Shown here: one piece after another, positions 43,344 to 52,808 of the stretch
Layout: every line of letters begins with the position of its first letter
Numbering within the stretch: position 1 is the first letter of the stretch
Origin: Psychrobacillus sp048572895
Lineage (GTDB): Bacteria; Bacillota; Bacilli; Bacillales_A; Planococcaceae
Direction of reading: 5' to 3'
Assembly (NCBI RefSeq): GCF_048572895.1
Contig: NZ_CP183878.1
Coordinates: 1,116,001-1,180,000, forward strand
DNA: 64,000 bases
Made by a program: the position numbers and the translations under genes
Notes under the pieces: model-generated
Databases searched by the model: none
What the model was told of the DNA's origin: nothing
The model's input: the letters and a program-made list of their open reading frames with translations, nothing else

Positions 43344-44692
43344 CGAAAAAAAGCGAAAAAATTTGGACTGGTAATGTTCGAGATGCTGCACTTACTATAT
43401 TAATGGCTGTTGAAAAGCAGCAAGCTTATAGTAATTTACTGTTACACCAAACGATAGAAAAATATACGATTGACCCGAAAGACCGTGCATTACTGACTGA
43501 GTTAACATATGGCACACTTCAATATAAAATGACATTAGATTATTATTTACAACCTTTTATAAAAGGAAAATTAGATGACTGGGTTAAACAATTACTCCGC
43601 CTATCTTTGTATCAAATCCATTATTTATCGCGTATCCCTGATCATGCAGCTGTTAATGAGGCGGTTGAAATCGCAAAAAGAAGAGGTCATAAAGGAATTG
43701 CCTCAGCAGTTAATGGAATATTAAGGTCTGTTTTAAGAGCGGGCGTTCGTTCAACGGAAGATATTAAAGATAGAGAAGAACGATTGTCCATCGAAACAAG
43801 CCATCCACTTTGGATGGTGAAGCGTTTCATATCGCAATATGGTTTTGAAACGACGGAGAAGATGTTGAAGGAAAATAATGAACCACCTGTTACGACGTTG
43901 CGAGTAAACTTATTTAAGCGAACGGTTGATCAAGTACTTCACCTAATGACTCAAGAAGGACATGTAGTGGCTAAAAGTGAAATCATTCCAGAGTGTATTT
44001 ACTTATTTAATGGACAAGCAGCTAAAACAACTGCATATCAAGAGGGCTTTGTAACAATTCAAGATGAAAGTTCTATGATTCCCGCTTATGTTTTGCAGCC
44101 AGAACCTGGAATGACTGTTCTTGATATGTGTTCAGCACCTGGAGGTAAAACAACTCATATTGCCGAAAAAATGAAAAACACAGGGAAACTTGTGGCAATG
44201 GATATTCACCAGCATAAATTAAAGCTAGTGGAAGAAAATGCAGAGCGTTTAGGCTTTAGTTTTATTGAAACAGTGGAGATGGATGGAAGAAAAGCTAGTG
44301 AAAGTTATGCAGAACAATCATTTGATCGCATACTTGTGGATGCACCATGCAGTGGACTTGGTGTGATGAAACGTAAGCCTGATATTAAATATACGAAAAA
44401 AGAAAAAGATTTTGCTACCCTTAAACCTATTCAAATGAATTTACTCGATGAAGCATATAAACTATTAAAACCGGATGGATTAATGGTATATAGTACTTGT
44501 ACAGTCGATTTGGAAGAAAACGAAGGAACTACCCAATTATTTCTAGATGCACATCCAGATATGGAACTTCAAGATTTTCCAGACGTTATTAAACGTATAA
44601 AGAATCAGGAAAAAGAAGGAACTCTTCAGATTTTTCCGCAAGATTTACGTAGTGATGGATTTTATGTAGCTCTATTTCAAAAAAAGAAATAG
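43340..44692 (+). CDS. rsmB: 16S rRNA (cytosine-967-C5)-methyltransferase
   Basis: A 450-residue protein with an N-terminal NusB-like RNA-binding domain (residues 10-135, AALTILMAVEKQQAYSNLLL) and a C-terminal methyltransferase domain. SAM-binding is LDMCSAPGGKTTH, and the two catalytic cysteines are in DAPCSGLGVMKRKPDI and YSTCTVDLEENE. The next gene, prpC, begins only about 40 bases later, so rlmN, which B. subtilis has here, is missing from this place. Confidence 0.95.
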   Translation: MTKKSEKIWTGNVRDAALTILMAVEKQQAYSNLLLHQTIEKYTIDPKDRALLTELTYGTLQYKMTLDYYLQPFIKGKLDDWVKQLLRLSLYQIHYLSRIPDHAAVNEAVEIAKRRGHKGIASAVNGILRSVLRAGVRSTEDIKDREERLSIETSHPLWMVKRFISQYGFETTEKMLKENNEPPVTTLRVNLFKRTVDQVLHLMTQEGHVVAKSEIIPECIYLFNGQAAKTTAYQEGFVTIQDESSMIPAYVLQPEPGMTVLDMCSAPGGKTTHIAEKMKNTGKLVAMDIHQHKLKLVEENAERLGFSFIETVEMDGRKASESYAEQSFDRILVDAPCSGLGVMKRKPDIKYTKKEKDFATLKPIQMNLLDEAYKLLKPDGLMVYSTCTVDLEENEGTTQLFLDAHPDMELQDFPDVIKRIKNQEKEGTLQIFPQDLRSDGFYVALFQKKK

Positions 44693-44732
44693 TGACCACT
44701 CTTTGCCAAATTCAAAAGAGGTGAATGATAAG

Positions 44733-45470
44733 ATGAGGTTTGTTGTGAAGACGGATGTAGGAATGAAAAGAACGGTAAATGAAGATAGAGTAGAAGTTTT
44801 TTTGCGAGAAGATGGACGATTACTGGCTGTAATAGCAGATGGTATGGGTGGTCATAATGCGGGAGATGTTGCGAGTGAACTTGCTGTTACGGAGTTTAAG
44901 AAGTATTTTGCTGCATTCAATCCGTTGATCGTAAAAGTTAGAGATTGGTTAACCTATACGTTTCAATCGATCAATCAAACTGTTAGCAGACATTCTCAAA
45001 CAAGTGCTGATTGTGCTGGTATGGGTACGACATTGATCGCTGGCTTGTTCGAGAAACAACAAGGAATTATTGCTCATGTGGGAGATAGTCGCGTCTATTT
45101 AATATCACCAGAGCGGGTCCTTCAAATTACACGAGATCATTCGTATGTCAACGTCCTCATAGATTCTGGGGAAATAAGTGAGGAACAAGCAAAGACTCAT
45201 CCCAATAAAAATGTATTAATGAAAGCGATTGGTACTGAACGAACAATTCAACCTGATTTTTACGATATCGCATTCCGTCCAAACTCTTATTTACTTTTTT
45301 GTACAGACGGTTTAAGCAACAAGATAAGTGAACCACTTATGCAATCCATTTTATATTCCAATAAGACGCTTGAAGAAAAAGGGCAAGATTTAGTAGATGA
45401 AGCAAATAAGTCAGGCGGAGAAGATAATATTTCTTTGATTCTATTATCTAACAATGACGAGGAGGTGTGA
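44733..45470 (+). CDS. prpC: PP2C-type Ser/Thr protein phosphatase PrpC (Stp)
   Basis: A 245-residue metal-dependent phosphatase that reverses PrkC phosphorylation. Metal-binding aspartates are in ADGMGGHNAGDVASE, VGDSRVYLI and the final GEDNISLILL. The ATG at 44733 is 8 bases from AGAGGTGA; the TTG at 44703 would add an unrelated leader. It is followed by prkC in the usual phosphatase-kinase pair. Confidence 0.95.
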   Translation: MRFVVKTDVGMKRTVNEDRVEVFLREDGRLLAVIADGMGGHNAGDVASELAVTEFKKYFAAFNPLIVKVRDWLTYTFQSINQTVSRHSQTSADCAGMGTTLIAGLFEKQQGIIAHVGDSRVYLISPERVLQITRDHSYVNVLIDSGEISEEQAKTHPNKNVLMKAIGTERTIQPDFYDIAFRPNSYLLFCTDGLSNKISEPLMQSILYSNKTLEEKGQDLVDEANKSGGEDNISLILLSNNDEEV

Positions 45471-45472
45471 GG

Positions 45473-47473
45473 ATGCTGATAGGCAAACGAATAAGTGGCA
45501 GATATAAGTTACTTGAAATGATTGGTGGAGGCGGCATGTCCAATGTTTATTTGGCGCATGATATGATTTTAGATCGTGATGTAGCGATTAAAGTGTTACG
45601 TTACGATTTTTCTAATGAAGAAGAATTACACCGTCGTTTTCAACGCGAGGCCCTTTCTGCAACTAGCCTTACTCACCCCCATATTGTCAATATTTACGAT
45701 GTAGGGGAAGATGAAGATATTCACTATATTGTCATGGAATATGTGAAGGGCGAAACGTTAAAAGAATACATACAGCTGAATGCACCGGTTTCTCCAACGA
45801 AATCCGTAATGATTATGAAGCAGCTTACATCGGCTATTTCTACTGCACATAATAATCATATTATCCATCGGGACATTAAGCCACAGAACATTTTGTTGGA
45901 TGAAGAGGAAAATGTAAAGGTAACTGATTTTGGTATTGCGATGGCGCTTAGTGCAACCTCCTACACACAGACAAATTCGGTATTAGGTACTGTACATTAT
46001 CTATCACCTGAACAAGCGCGCGGTGGTACAGCTACTAAGCAGTCAGATATTTATGCATTAGGTATCGTATTATTTGAACTATTAACTGGACAACTCCCGT
46101 TTTCAGGAGAGTCTGCGGTATCCATCGCATTAAAACATTTACAAACAGAAACACCGTCTATACGAAAAATTATTCCCTCCATACCGCAAAGCATTGAAAA
46201 CGTTGTATTGAAAGCTACTGCAAAAGACCCGAAAGATAGATACCTTTCCGCCGAAGAAATGGAAGCGGATTTGGCAACTGCCTTATCTCCTGAAAGAGCA
46301 GGAGAAGAGAAATTCGCAGTAGCTATTGATGATGATGCAACGAAGGTATTACCAGTTATTAAAGAGCCTGTATTATTTAATGAGGTTTCTGACACCAAAA
46401 AAATGTCAACATCAGATAAGACCATGCAACCGGTAAAGTCAAAAAATAAGAACAAAAAACGGAAAATAATTGGTGGGATATTAGGAGGAGCTATCCTATT
46501 ATTATTGCTAATTTTTATCGTATTTCCAGGTATTTTCAAAGCAGATAAGATTCAAGTTCCAGATGTATCGAACTTGGAATTGGAAGAGGCTATTGAACAA
46601 TTAAAGTCAGAAGGATTTACAATCGGTGATGAAACATTAGAAGTGTCAGATGAAGTAGAAGAAAATAAGATAATTCGAACGACACCTGAAGCAGGCAAGC
46701 TTCGTGAAAAAAATAGTGAAATCCATTTATTTATATCTTCAGGTAAAGAAACCTTTGTCCTTGAAAACTACGTCGGTAAAGATATAGATCAAGTAAAAAT
46801 ATTGTTACAAGATCTAAAAATAGAAGTAAAGGAAGTATTTGACGATAAGTCAAAAGGAACTATATTAAAGCAAACACCGACTGAAGGAGAAGAGATTATC
46901 CCTAATGAAACGGAACTTCTATTTACGGTAAGTAATGGACCAGACTTACGGTCAGTTAGCGATTTGACCGACTGGAATGAGAAGGCTTTGAGTGATTATG
47001 AAAAATCATCTGGCTTTAAAATTATGGTGACGGAAAAACGAAATTCCGACACCGTTCCAAAAGGGAACGTGATTGATCAAAAACCAATGCCAAATGCAAA
47101 AGTAAGTCCTGGAAGCACAATTGAAGTAACTCTTTCTGATGGTCCAAAGGCCAAGCCTCCTAAATTTGTTGTAAAATCTGTTACGATTCCATATGAACAA
47201 CCTGTAGTGGAGGAAGCGGATGAAGAAGATGGAAGTGATGGTGATGGGGAAGAAGAGAAAGAAAAACCAGTTGCAGAGGAGCAAGTAGTTCGAATTTATA
47301 TTGAAGATAAAACTCGTTCAATGTTGGAGCCCGTCGAAGAATTTGTCTTAACTGAAACAGTTGTAAGACATTTGAAATTAGAAATTAGTGAAGGCAAAAA
47401 GGCAGCATATCGAATTGAGGTAAACTCAAAAACAATCTTAAAAGAAACAATTGCGTATGAAGATTTAGAATAG
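45473..47473 (+). CDS. prkC: Membrane Ser/Thr protein kinase PrkC with PASTA repeats
   Basis: A 666-residue receptor kinase. In the N-terminal cytoplasmic kinase domain, the Gly-rich loop is GGGGMSNVY (18-26), the catalytic Lys40 is in VAIK, HRDIKPQN is 132-139, DFG is 152-154, and the Thr-rich activation segment precedes LGTVHYLSPEQA. A transmembrane segment at about 330-350 (GGILGGAILLLLLIFIVFPG) is followed by three extracellular PASTA repeats that bind muropeptides. An acidic Glu/Asp-rich linker (about residues 580-605) and a C-terminal domain follow. In spores, PrkC senses peptidoglycan for germination. The ATG is 7 bases after AGGAGG. Confidence 0.95.
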   Translation: MLIGKRISGRYKLLEMIGGGGMSNVYLAHDMILDRDVAIKVLRYDFSNEEELHRRFQREALSATSLTHPHIVNIYDVGEDEDIHYIVMEYVKGETLKEYIQLNAPVSPTKSVMIMKQLTSAISTAHNNHIIHRDIKPQNILLDEEENVKVTDFGIAMALSATSYTQTNSVLGTVHYLSPEQARGGTATKQSDIYALGIVLFELLTGQLPFSGESAVSIALKHLQTETPSIRKIIPSIPQSIENVVLKATAKDPKDRYLSAEEMEADLATALSPERAGEEKFAVAIDDDATKVLPVIKEPVLFNEVSDTKKMSTSDKTMQPVKSKNKNKKRKIIGGILGGAILLLLLIFIVFPGIFKADKIQVPDVSNLELEEAIEQLKSEGFTIGDETLEVSDEVEENKIIRTTPEAGKLREKNSEIHLFISSGKETFVLENYVGKDIDQVKILLQDLKIEVKEVFDDKSKGTILKQTPTEGEEIIPNETELLFTVSNGPDLRSVSDLTDWNEKALSDYEKSSGFKIMVTEKRNSDTVPKGNVIDQKPMPNAKVSPGSTIEVTLSDGPKAKPPKFVVKSVTIPYEQPVVEEADEEDGSDGDGEEEKEKPVAEEQVVRIYIEDKTRSMLEPVEEFVLTETVVRHLKLEISEGKKAAYRIEVNSKTILKETIAYEDLE

Positions 47474-47484
47474 GGAGGAAACGG

Positions 47485-48366
47485 ATGCCAACAGGTCAAA
47501 TTAGGAAAGCATTAAGTGGGTTTTATTATGTCTATGATAATGGAAAAGTTATTCAATGTCGGGGAAGAGGTGTATTTAGAAACAGAGGGGAATCACCTTT
47601 AGTTGGGGACTTTGTCGATTATACAGTGGAAGGTAGTAATGATGGAACAATTACAGTCATTCATGAACGAAAAAATAATTTAGTTCGACCACCTATTGCA
47701 AATATTGATCAAGCTATATTAGTTTTTTCAATTAAGGAACCAGATTTTAATACAATCTTATTAGACCGCTTTTTGGTAGTGTTAGAATCATTTCATATTG
47801 AACCGATTATTTGTTTGACGAAAAGTGATCTAATGGATGATAAGTTAGAGACTCAAATTAAGGAATATATGAAGGATTATGAAAAAATAGGTTATCAGCT
47901 ATTTATGACATATAAAGACGATCCTGAGTTTGATGAGAAAATTACTCCTTTATTAGAAGGAAAAACAACTGTTTTAGCTGGTCAATCTGGCGTAGGTAAA
48001 TCAACGTTATTAAATACGATTTTACCTTCCCTAGATTTAAAAACAGGTATAATTTCTAATGCATTGGGTAGAGGTAAACACACTACAAGGCATGTGGAGC
48101 TTATTGAGGTTTGCGGGGGACTACTTGCTGATACACCAGGTTTTAGTTCGTTTGAATTTGATCTAATGGAAAAAGAGGAACTTTACCGTTGTTTCCCAGA
48201 GTTTGTGGTAAAACAAAATGACTGTAAGTTTCGAGAATGTATGCATGTGAAAGAACCAAAATGTGCCGTTAAAGAAGCAGTAGATACCGGTGAGATAAAA
48301 GCGTATCGATACAAACATTACTTACAATTCTTAGAAGAAATTATGGATAGAAAGCCGAGGTACTAA
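47485..48366 (+). CDS. rsgA: Ribosome small subunit GTPase RsgA (YloQ/CpgA)
   Basis: A 293-residue circularly permuted GTPase: an N-terminal OB fold, then motif G4 (CLTKSDLMD) before G1 (GQSGVGKST, about residue 168) and G3 (DTPGF). The C-terminal zinc site is CKFRECMHVKEPKCAV. It acts in late maturation of the 30S subunit. The place next to prpC-prkC is conserved. Confidence 0.95.
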   Translation: MPTGQIRKALSGFYYVYDNGKVIQCRGRGVFRNRGESPLVGDFVDYTVEGSNDGTITVIHERKNNLVRPPIANIDQAILVFSIKEPDFNTILLDRFLVVLESFHIEPIICLTKSDLMDDKLETQIKEYMKDYEKIGYQLFMTYKDDPEFDEKITPLLEGKTTVLAGQSGVGKSTLLNTILPSLDLKTGIISNALGRGKHTTRHVELIEVCGGLLADTPGFSSFEFDLMEKEELYRCFPEFVVKQNDCKFRECMHVKEPKCAVKEAVDTGEIKAYRYKHYLQFLEEIMDRKPRY

Positions 48367-48369
48367 ATT

Positions 48370-49038
48370 ATGGTGAAAATAGCACCTTCAATACTAGCAG
48401 CAAACTTTTCTAAGCTAGGAGAAGAAGTTTTAGAAGTAGAAAAAGCAGGTGCAGAACTAATTCATATCGATGTAATGGACGGTCATTTTGTTCCGAATAT
48501 TACAATGGGACCAATTGTTGTAGAAGCACTTCGCCCGCTTACAAAATTACCTTTAGACGTTCATTTAATGATTGAAAATGCGGATCAATATATTGAATCT
48601 TTTGCCAAAGCGGGAGCAGATTACATTACAGTTCACGTAGAGGCATGTCCGCATCTGCATAGAACGATTCAATTAATTCGTTCATTCGGTGTAAAACCGG
48701 GCGTTGTATTAAATCCTCATACGCCGATTGAAACAATTCAACATGTATTAGAGGATATTGATATGGTTCTTTTCATGACAGTTAACCCTGGATTTGGTGG
48801 ACAAAAGTTTATACATTCTGTTGTGCCTAAAGTAAAACAATTATCAGATATTATTAAAGAACGAAATTTATCCATTGAAATTGAAATTGATGGCGGTATC
48901 AATGAAGAAACGATTAAACCTTGTGTAGAAGCAGGAGCTACTGTATTAGTTGCCGGATCTGCAATTTATAACGCTCCTGACAAAGCAAAAGCTTTACAAG
49001 CGATTAAAGAAGCTGGTTTAAGTGTAGTTCCAAAATGA
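48370..49038 (+). CDS. rpe: Ribulose-phosphate 3-epimerase
   Basis: A 222-residue TIM-barrel enzyme of the pentose phosphate pathway. Motifs are IHIDVMDGHFVPNITMG (metal-binding His and catalytic Asp), VHLMIE, VNPGFGGQKF and EIDGGI (second catalytic Asp). It starts 4 bases after the rsgA stop and overlaps thiN by 4 bases. Confidence 0.96.
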   Translation: MVKIAPSILAANFSKLGEEVLEVEKAGAELIHIDVMDGHFVPNITMGPIVVEALRPLTKLPLDVHLMIENADQYIESFAKAGADYITVHVEACPHLHRTIQLIRSFGVKPGVVLNPHTPIETIQHVLEDIDMVLFMTVNPGFGGQKFIHSVVPKVKQLSDIIKERNLSIEIEIDGGINEETIKPCVEAGATVLVAGSAIYNAPDKAKALQAIKEAGLSVVPK

Positions 49039-49691
49039 AGCGAGTTGTAGTTTGTTCAGGTGGACCATCTAAGGAAGTTGTTGATTTTAAACAGCTTCCT
49101 TTTCATACAGAGGAAGTTGTTTTTATAGGTGCTGATCGAGGGGCATTGCATCTAATAGAAAAGGGTATACTGCCAAATGAAGCTATTGGCGACTTTGATT
49201 CTCTTACACAGGAAGAGCAAGGTTTCATGAAGAAGAAAATACAAAAAGTAACAGAACTACAGATGGAAAAAGATGAAACCGATACTCATATTGCCATACT
49301 CCTTGCTTTAGAGTACAAACCTGATGTAATAATCGTAACAGGGGTAACTGGGGGTCGCCTAGACCATTACGAGGCTGCTTTAAACGATATTTGTCGTTTT
49401 CAATTAGAAAATCCAACTATCACCTTTGTCATCCAAAACAATCAAAATATTATTCAATTTTTATCATCAGGAACTCATATGATTAATTTTGATAATCATT
49501 ACAAGTATGTTTCCTTTTTCTCTTTTGGAGAACATGTGGAGAATATGAATTTACAAGGTTTTCTATACGATGTAGAAGATGAGTATATTAATGTTGGAAA
49601 TGCTAAATTTACAAGCAATGAACTTAAAGACCGATCAGGTACTATCTCTTTTACCGCGGGCATATGTTTAATGATAAGAAGCAGCGACTAA
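49035..49691 (+). CDS. thiN: Thiamine pyrophosphokinase
   Basis: A 218-residue enzyme transferring pyrophosphate from ATP to thiamine. The N-terminal domain has IGADRGALHLIEKGI and AIGDFDSLT; the substrate site includes QMEKDETDTHIAI and VTGVTGGRLDHY. The C-terminal beta domain ends in GTISFTAGICLMI. Follows rpe with an ATGA overlap. Confidence 0.94.
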   Translation: MKRVVVCSGGPSKEVVDFKQLPFHTEEVVFIGADRGALHLIEKGILPNEAIGDFDSLTQEEQGFMKKKIQKVTELQMEKDETDTHIAILLALEYKPDVIIVTGVTGGRLDHYEAALNDICRFQLENPTITFVIQNNQNIIQFLSSGTHMINFDNHYKYVSFFSFGEHVENMNLQGFLYDVEDEYINVGNAKFTSNELKDRSGTISFTAGICLMIRSSD

Positions 49692-49705
49692 AAGGGAGGA
49701 ATTGT

Positions 49706-49798
49706 GTGAAGGTCTACACATTTAGATTGCCTAAATCCGTGAGTAGTTTTGTGAAGGTTTGTATACGGCTATTTAAAAAAGAAGAAGTGAAGAAATGA
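49706..49798 (+). CDS. spoVM: Stage V sporulation protein M (small ORF)
   Basis: A 30-codon frame starting GTG, with GGGAGGA (49694-49700) 5 bases upstream. It begins MKVYTFRLPK; the B. subtilis protein begins MKFYTIKLPK. The middle is hydrophobic and ends in Lys/Glu residues, as expected for the amphipathic helix. SpoVM recognises the convex forespore membrane and anchors SpoIVA to start coat assembly. The location between thiN and rpmB is exactly that of B. subtilis spoVM. It is 30 residues against 26 in B. subtilis, with a longer charged tail. Confidence 0.88.
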   Translation: MKVYTFRLPKSVSSFVKVCIRLFKKEEVKK

Positions 49799-49800
49799 AA

Positions 49801-49832
49801 AATGCCAGGTCGACTATAGTCGGCCTGGCATT
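49801..49832. terminator. Bidirectional terminator between spoVM and rpmB
   Basis: A 14-bp stem (49801-49814 with 49819-49832) with one G-T pair and loop TATA. It lies between the converging spoVM and rpmB genes. Confidence 0.85.
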
Positions 49833-49846
49833 AATTATGAGTACGA

Positions 49847-50035
49847 TTAAACGCGCTCAATTTTTCCTGATTTTAAAGCTCTCGCAGAAACCCATACACG
49901 TTTTGGTTTACCGTCTACAAGAATGCGTACTTTTTGAAGGTTAGCTCCCCATGTACGTTTAGTAGAGTTCATTGCGTGAGAACGAGCATTACCCGAACGA
50001 GCTTTACGCCCAGTGATTGCACATACTTTTGGCAT
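49847..50035 (-). CDS. rpmB: 50S ribosomal protein L28
   Basis: A 62-residue ribosomal protein starting MPKVCAITGRKARSGNARSH and containing KRTWGANLQKVRI and RVWVSARALKSGKI. The ATG at 50035 has an AGGAGG site; an upstream in-frame extension is rejected. Only one Cys is present, so it is the zinc-free form. Opposite in strand to its neighbours, as in B. subtilis. Confidence 0.96.
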   Translation of the reverse strand: MPKVCAITGRKARSGNARSHAMNSTKRTWGANLQKVRILVDGKPKRVWVSARALKSGKIERV

Positions 50036-50153
50036 TATATTTCCTCCTTTAAAAAAGAAGCTGAAAGATTTTTCAGTTCGATATTTCACATACTTTAATA
50101 ATTTACCACAGACCTTAACGAAGTGCAAGGCTTATCAAGAAAAAAACCTTTAC

Positions 50154-50446
50154 AGCATAGAAAAGCGAAAGACGCCGTTTAGCAGCGAAAAGCACTGGAA
50201 GACTTATAGCAAAAGGCGTCCTTTGCCTTTTCTAAAAGTCTGAAGTGATCGAGCTGCTGGCGTCTGAAGCTGGACAGCATGGAAAAGCGGAAGACGCCGT
50301 TTAGCAGCGAAAAGCACTGGAAGACTTATAGCAAATGGCGTCCTTTGCCTTTACTGAAATTCTGAAGCGACTCGAGGAGCTAGGCGCTGGAGCTAGACAG
50401 GATAGAAAAGCGGAAGCGCCAACGAAAGCTCCGAAAAGCGCTGGAA
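50154..50446 (-). repeat. GCGCCT-type repeat (family D), tandem copy 2
   Basis: Two nearly identical units (50154-50275 and 50276-50398, 122-123 bases) and a partial third (50399-50446). Each starts near GGAAAAGCGGAAGACGCCG and ends near GGAGCTAGAC. The reverse complement matches the copies at 37104 and 60699. With the flanks it fills the gap of about 650 bases between rpmB and yloU. Small open frames within it (for example 50335-50553) are by-products. Confidence 0.85.
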
Positions 50447-50691
50447 TAATTTCAGAAAATTGCATCAGAGAAAGAAGAAAACAACTCTATGTAGTTCGAT
50501 TCTACACATTTAGGCTACGAATCTTTCGGGAAAATTATCCGCTCTACAAGTAATAGATAATAGATCACAGATCACAAGTAAATAAAGACTTTCAAAACGT
50601 TGAAAAAGTGGACGAAAGTATACGTCTCTTTTATAATTTTAATGGGTGTAGTACAATAAAGGATAGTCAAAAAGACTTGGGAGGTCTTATC

Positions 50692-51054
50692 ATGTCAATT
50701 GAATTGAAAAATGAATTCGGACTAATTGATATATCACAAGATACAGTTGCTCAAATTGCTGGTGGAGCGGCTATTGAATGCTATGGGATAGTTGGTATGG
50801 CATCAAAGCATCAAATTCGAGATGGTTTAACAGACATATTAAGAAAAGAAAATTTTACTAAAGGTGTTTTAGTAAGACAAGAAAAAGAAGATTTACATAT
50901 TGATATGTACATAATTGTGAGCTATGGTACTAAAATTTCAGAAATAGCCTATCAAGTACAGTCAAAAGTGAAATACACACTAAACAAGTCTCTTGGTATG
51001 TCAGTGAAATCCGTTAATGTGTATGTTCAAGGAGTTCGCGTGGCAAACGTGTGA
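50692..51054 (+). CDS. yloU: Asp23/Gls24 family protein YloU
   Basis: A 120-residue Asp23-family protein (DISQDTVAQIAGGAAIECYG; VNVYVQGVRV). The family includes envelope-stress and membrane-associated proteins; YloU's exact role is not established. The ATG at 50692 is preceded by GGGAGG; the in-frame start at 50608 lacks one. Always next to yloV, here 16 bases upstream of it. Confidence 0.92.
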   Translation: MSIELKNEFGLIDISQDTVAQIAGGAAIECYGIVGMASKHQIRDGLTDILRKENFTKGVLVRQEKEDLHIDMYIIVSYGTKISEIAYQVQSKVKYTLNKSLGMSVKSVNVYVQGVRVANV

Positions 51055-51070
51055 ATAAGGAGAGAAAATT

Positions 51071-52726
51071 ATGAAATCAATCAATGGTATCCAATTTGCT
51101 GACATGGTTCAGATGGGAGCGCATCATCTTTTCCAGAATGCGGATTACGTAGATGCATTAAATGTATTTCCAGTTCCAGATGGTGACACAGGAACTAATA
51201 TGAATTTATCTATGACCTCAGGAGCGAAAGAAACAGCTGCTCATACAAATGAGCATATTGGAAAAACTGCTCAAGCACTCTCTAAAGGTTTACTTATGGG
51301 TGCTCGTGGAAATTCTGGCGTTATTTTATCGCAATTGTTTCGAGGCTTCGGTAAATCGATTGAACAATTGGATGTGTTAAATGCAAAACAATTTGCAGAT
51401 GCACTTAACTACGGTGTCGAAACTGCATATAAAGCAGTGATGAAGCCAGTCGAAGGTACAATCTTAACAGTCGCAAAGGATTCTGCTAGAAAAGCTGTAG
51501 AGGTTAGCGAAGATGTGGATGATATTCGTGAACTCATGGAAGCAATTGTAACAGAAGCAAAAAAATCTTTGGATAGAACTCCGGACTTATTGCCTGTATT
51601 AAAAGAAGTTGGAGTAGTCGATAGTGGTGGACAAGGACTAGTATTTGTATATGAAGGATTTTTAGCAAGTCTTAAAGGCGAAGAGTTGCCAAATAAGACG
51701 ATAGGTTCTTCAATGGATGACCTTGTAAGTGCAGAGCACCATATGAATGTCCAAGGATTTATGGATACTGCAGATATTGAATTCGGCTTTTGTACAGAAT
51801 TTATGGTTCGTTTCGAGGATGGCAAAAAAGCGTTTGATGAAACAGCTTTCCGTAATGACTTAAGTGAATATGGTGATTCTTTACTAGTTATTTCGGATGA
51901 TGAAATTGCGAAAATTCATATTCACTCAGAAACACCTGGTGAGGTTTTAACGTACGGTCAACAATATGGTGACCTCATCAAGATCAAAATTGAAAATATG
52001 CGTCAGCAACATACTGAAATAGTTGGAGAAGGATATTCAACTGAAGCAACTGCGAAAAAAGCAGAAATTCATCCATATGCAATTGTTACTGTAGCGATGG
52101 GTCCTGGAGTTTCGAAACTGTTAAAAAGCTTAGGTGCATCAGCGGTTATCGAAGGCGGACAAACGATGAATCCATCAACAGAAGATATCGTGAAAGCTAT
52201 AGAAGCGGTTGGAGCAGAGCGTGTATTAATCTTGCCAAACAATAAAAACATTGTGATGGCTGCTGAACAAGCTGCCGAAGTACTGGGAATTGAAGCTGCT
52301 GTTGTTCCTACCAAAACTATCCCGCAAGGAATGGCTGCTATATTAGCCTTTAACCCACAAGCGACTGTAGAAGAAAATAAAAACAACATGATTGAAGCAT
52401 ATGCACAGGTGAAAACTGGACAAGTAACATTTGCAGTTCGTGATACGTCAATAGATGGAGTCGATATTAAAAAAGATGATTTCATGGCGCTTGCGGAAGG
52501 TAAAATTGTTCTTTCAAATCCTTCTTTAACTGAAGTAGCTACTAGCTTAATCCAATCTTTAATGGACGAAGAAGCTGAAATAGTTACTGTCATTTATGGA
52601 GAAGACGTAAGTGAAGAGGAAGCGAATGAGTTTGCTGCCTTTATCGAAGCTCAATATGAGGATGTAGAAGTAGAAGTGTATAATGGCAAACAGCCGTTGT
52701 ACCCATATATTTTGTCTGTAGAATAA
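51071..52726 (+). CDS. yloV: DAK-domain protein YloV (FakA-like fatty acid kinase)
   Basis: A 551-residue protein. The N-terminal DhaL-type nucleotide domain (residues 1-200) has VPDGDTGTNMNLSM (metal-binding Asp) and LLMGARGNSGVILSQL. A middle domain and a C-terminal DegV-like region (VTVAMGPGVSKLL; ILPNNKNI) follow. The Staphylococcus homologue FakA phosphorylates fatty acids bound to FakB. The equivalent role here is likely but not shown. Confidence 0.92.
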   Translation: MKSINGIQFADMVQMGAHHLFQNADYVDALNVFPVPDGDTGTNMNLSMTSGAKETAAHTNEHIGKTAQALSKGLLMGARGNSGVILSQLFRGFGKSIEQLDVLNAKQFADALNYGVETAYKAVMKPVEGTILTVAKDSARKAVEVSEDVDDIRELMEAIVTEAKKSLDRTPDLLPVLKEVGVVDSGGQGLVFVYEGFLASLKGEELPNKTIGSSMDDLVSAEHHMNVQGFMDTADIEFGFCTEFMVRFEDGKKAFDETAFRNDLSEYGDSLLVISDDEIAKIHIHSETPGEVLTYGQQYGDLIKIKIENMRQQHTEIVGEGYSTEATAKKAEIHPYAIVTVAMGPGVSKLLKSLGASAVIEGGQTMNPSTEDIVKAIEAVGAERVLILPNNKNIVMAAEQAAEVLGIEAAVVPTKTIPQGMAAILAFNPQATVEENKNNMIEAYAQVKTGQVTFAVRDTSIDGVDIKKDDFMALAEGKIVLSNPSLTEVATSLIQSLMDEEAEIVTVIYGEDVSEEEANEFAAFIEAQYEDVEVEVYNGKQPLYPYILSVE

Positions 52727-52729
52727 TTC

Positions 52730-52768
52730 AAAAACCATGTGGAGGCATTTCCTCTACATGGTTTTTAA
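52730..52768 (+). terminator. Terminator of yloU-yloV
   Basis: A stem of about 16 bp, AAAAACCATGTGGAGG with CCTCTACATGGTTTTT (one G-T pair), loop CATTT, then T-rich sequence. Confidence 0.9.
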
Positions 52769-52808
52769 TTTTAGGAATTAGTATGCTAGCTCAACGATTG
52801 TAGTTGGT

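Noticed and set aside
50335..50553. Open frame within the tandem family D repeats
   Set aside because: It spans repeat units and unrelated flank, has no ribosome site and its composition is unlike that of neighbouring genes.
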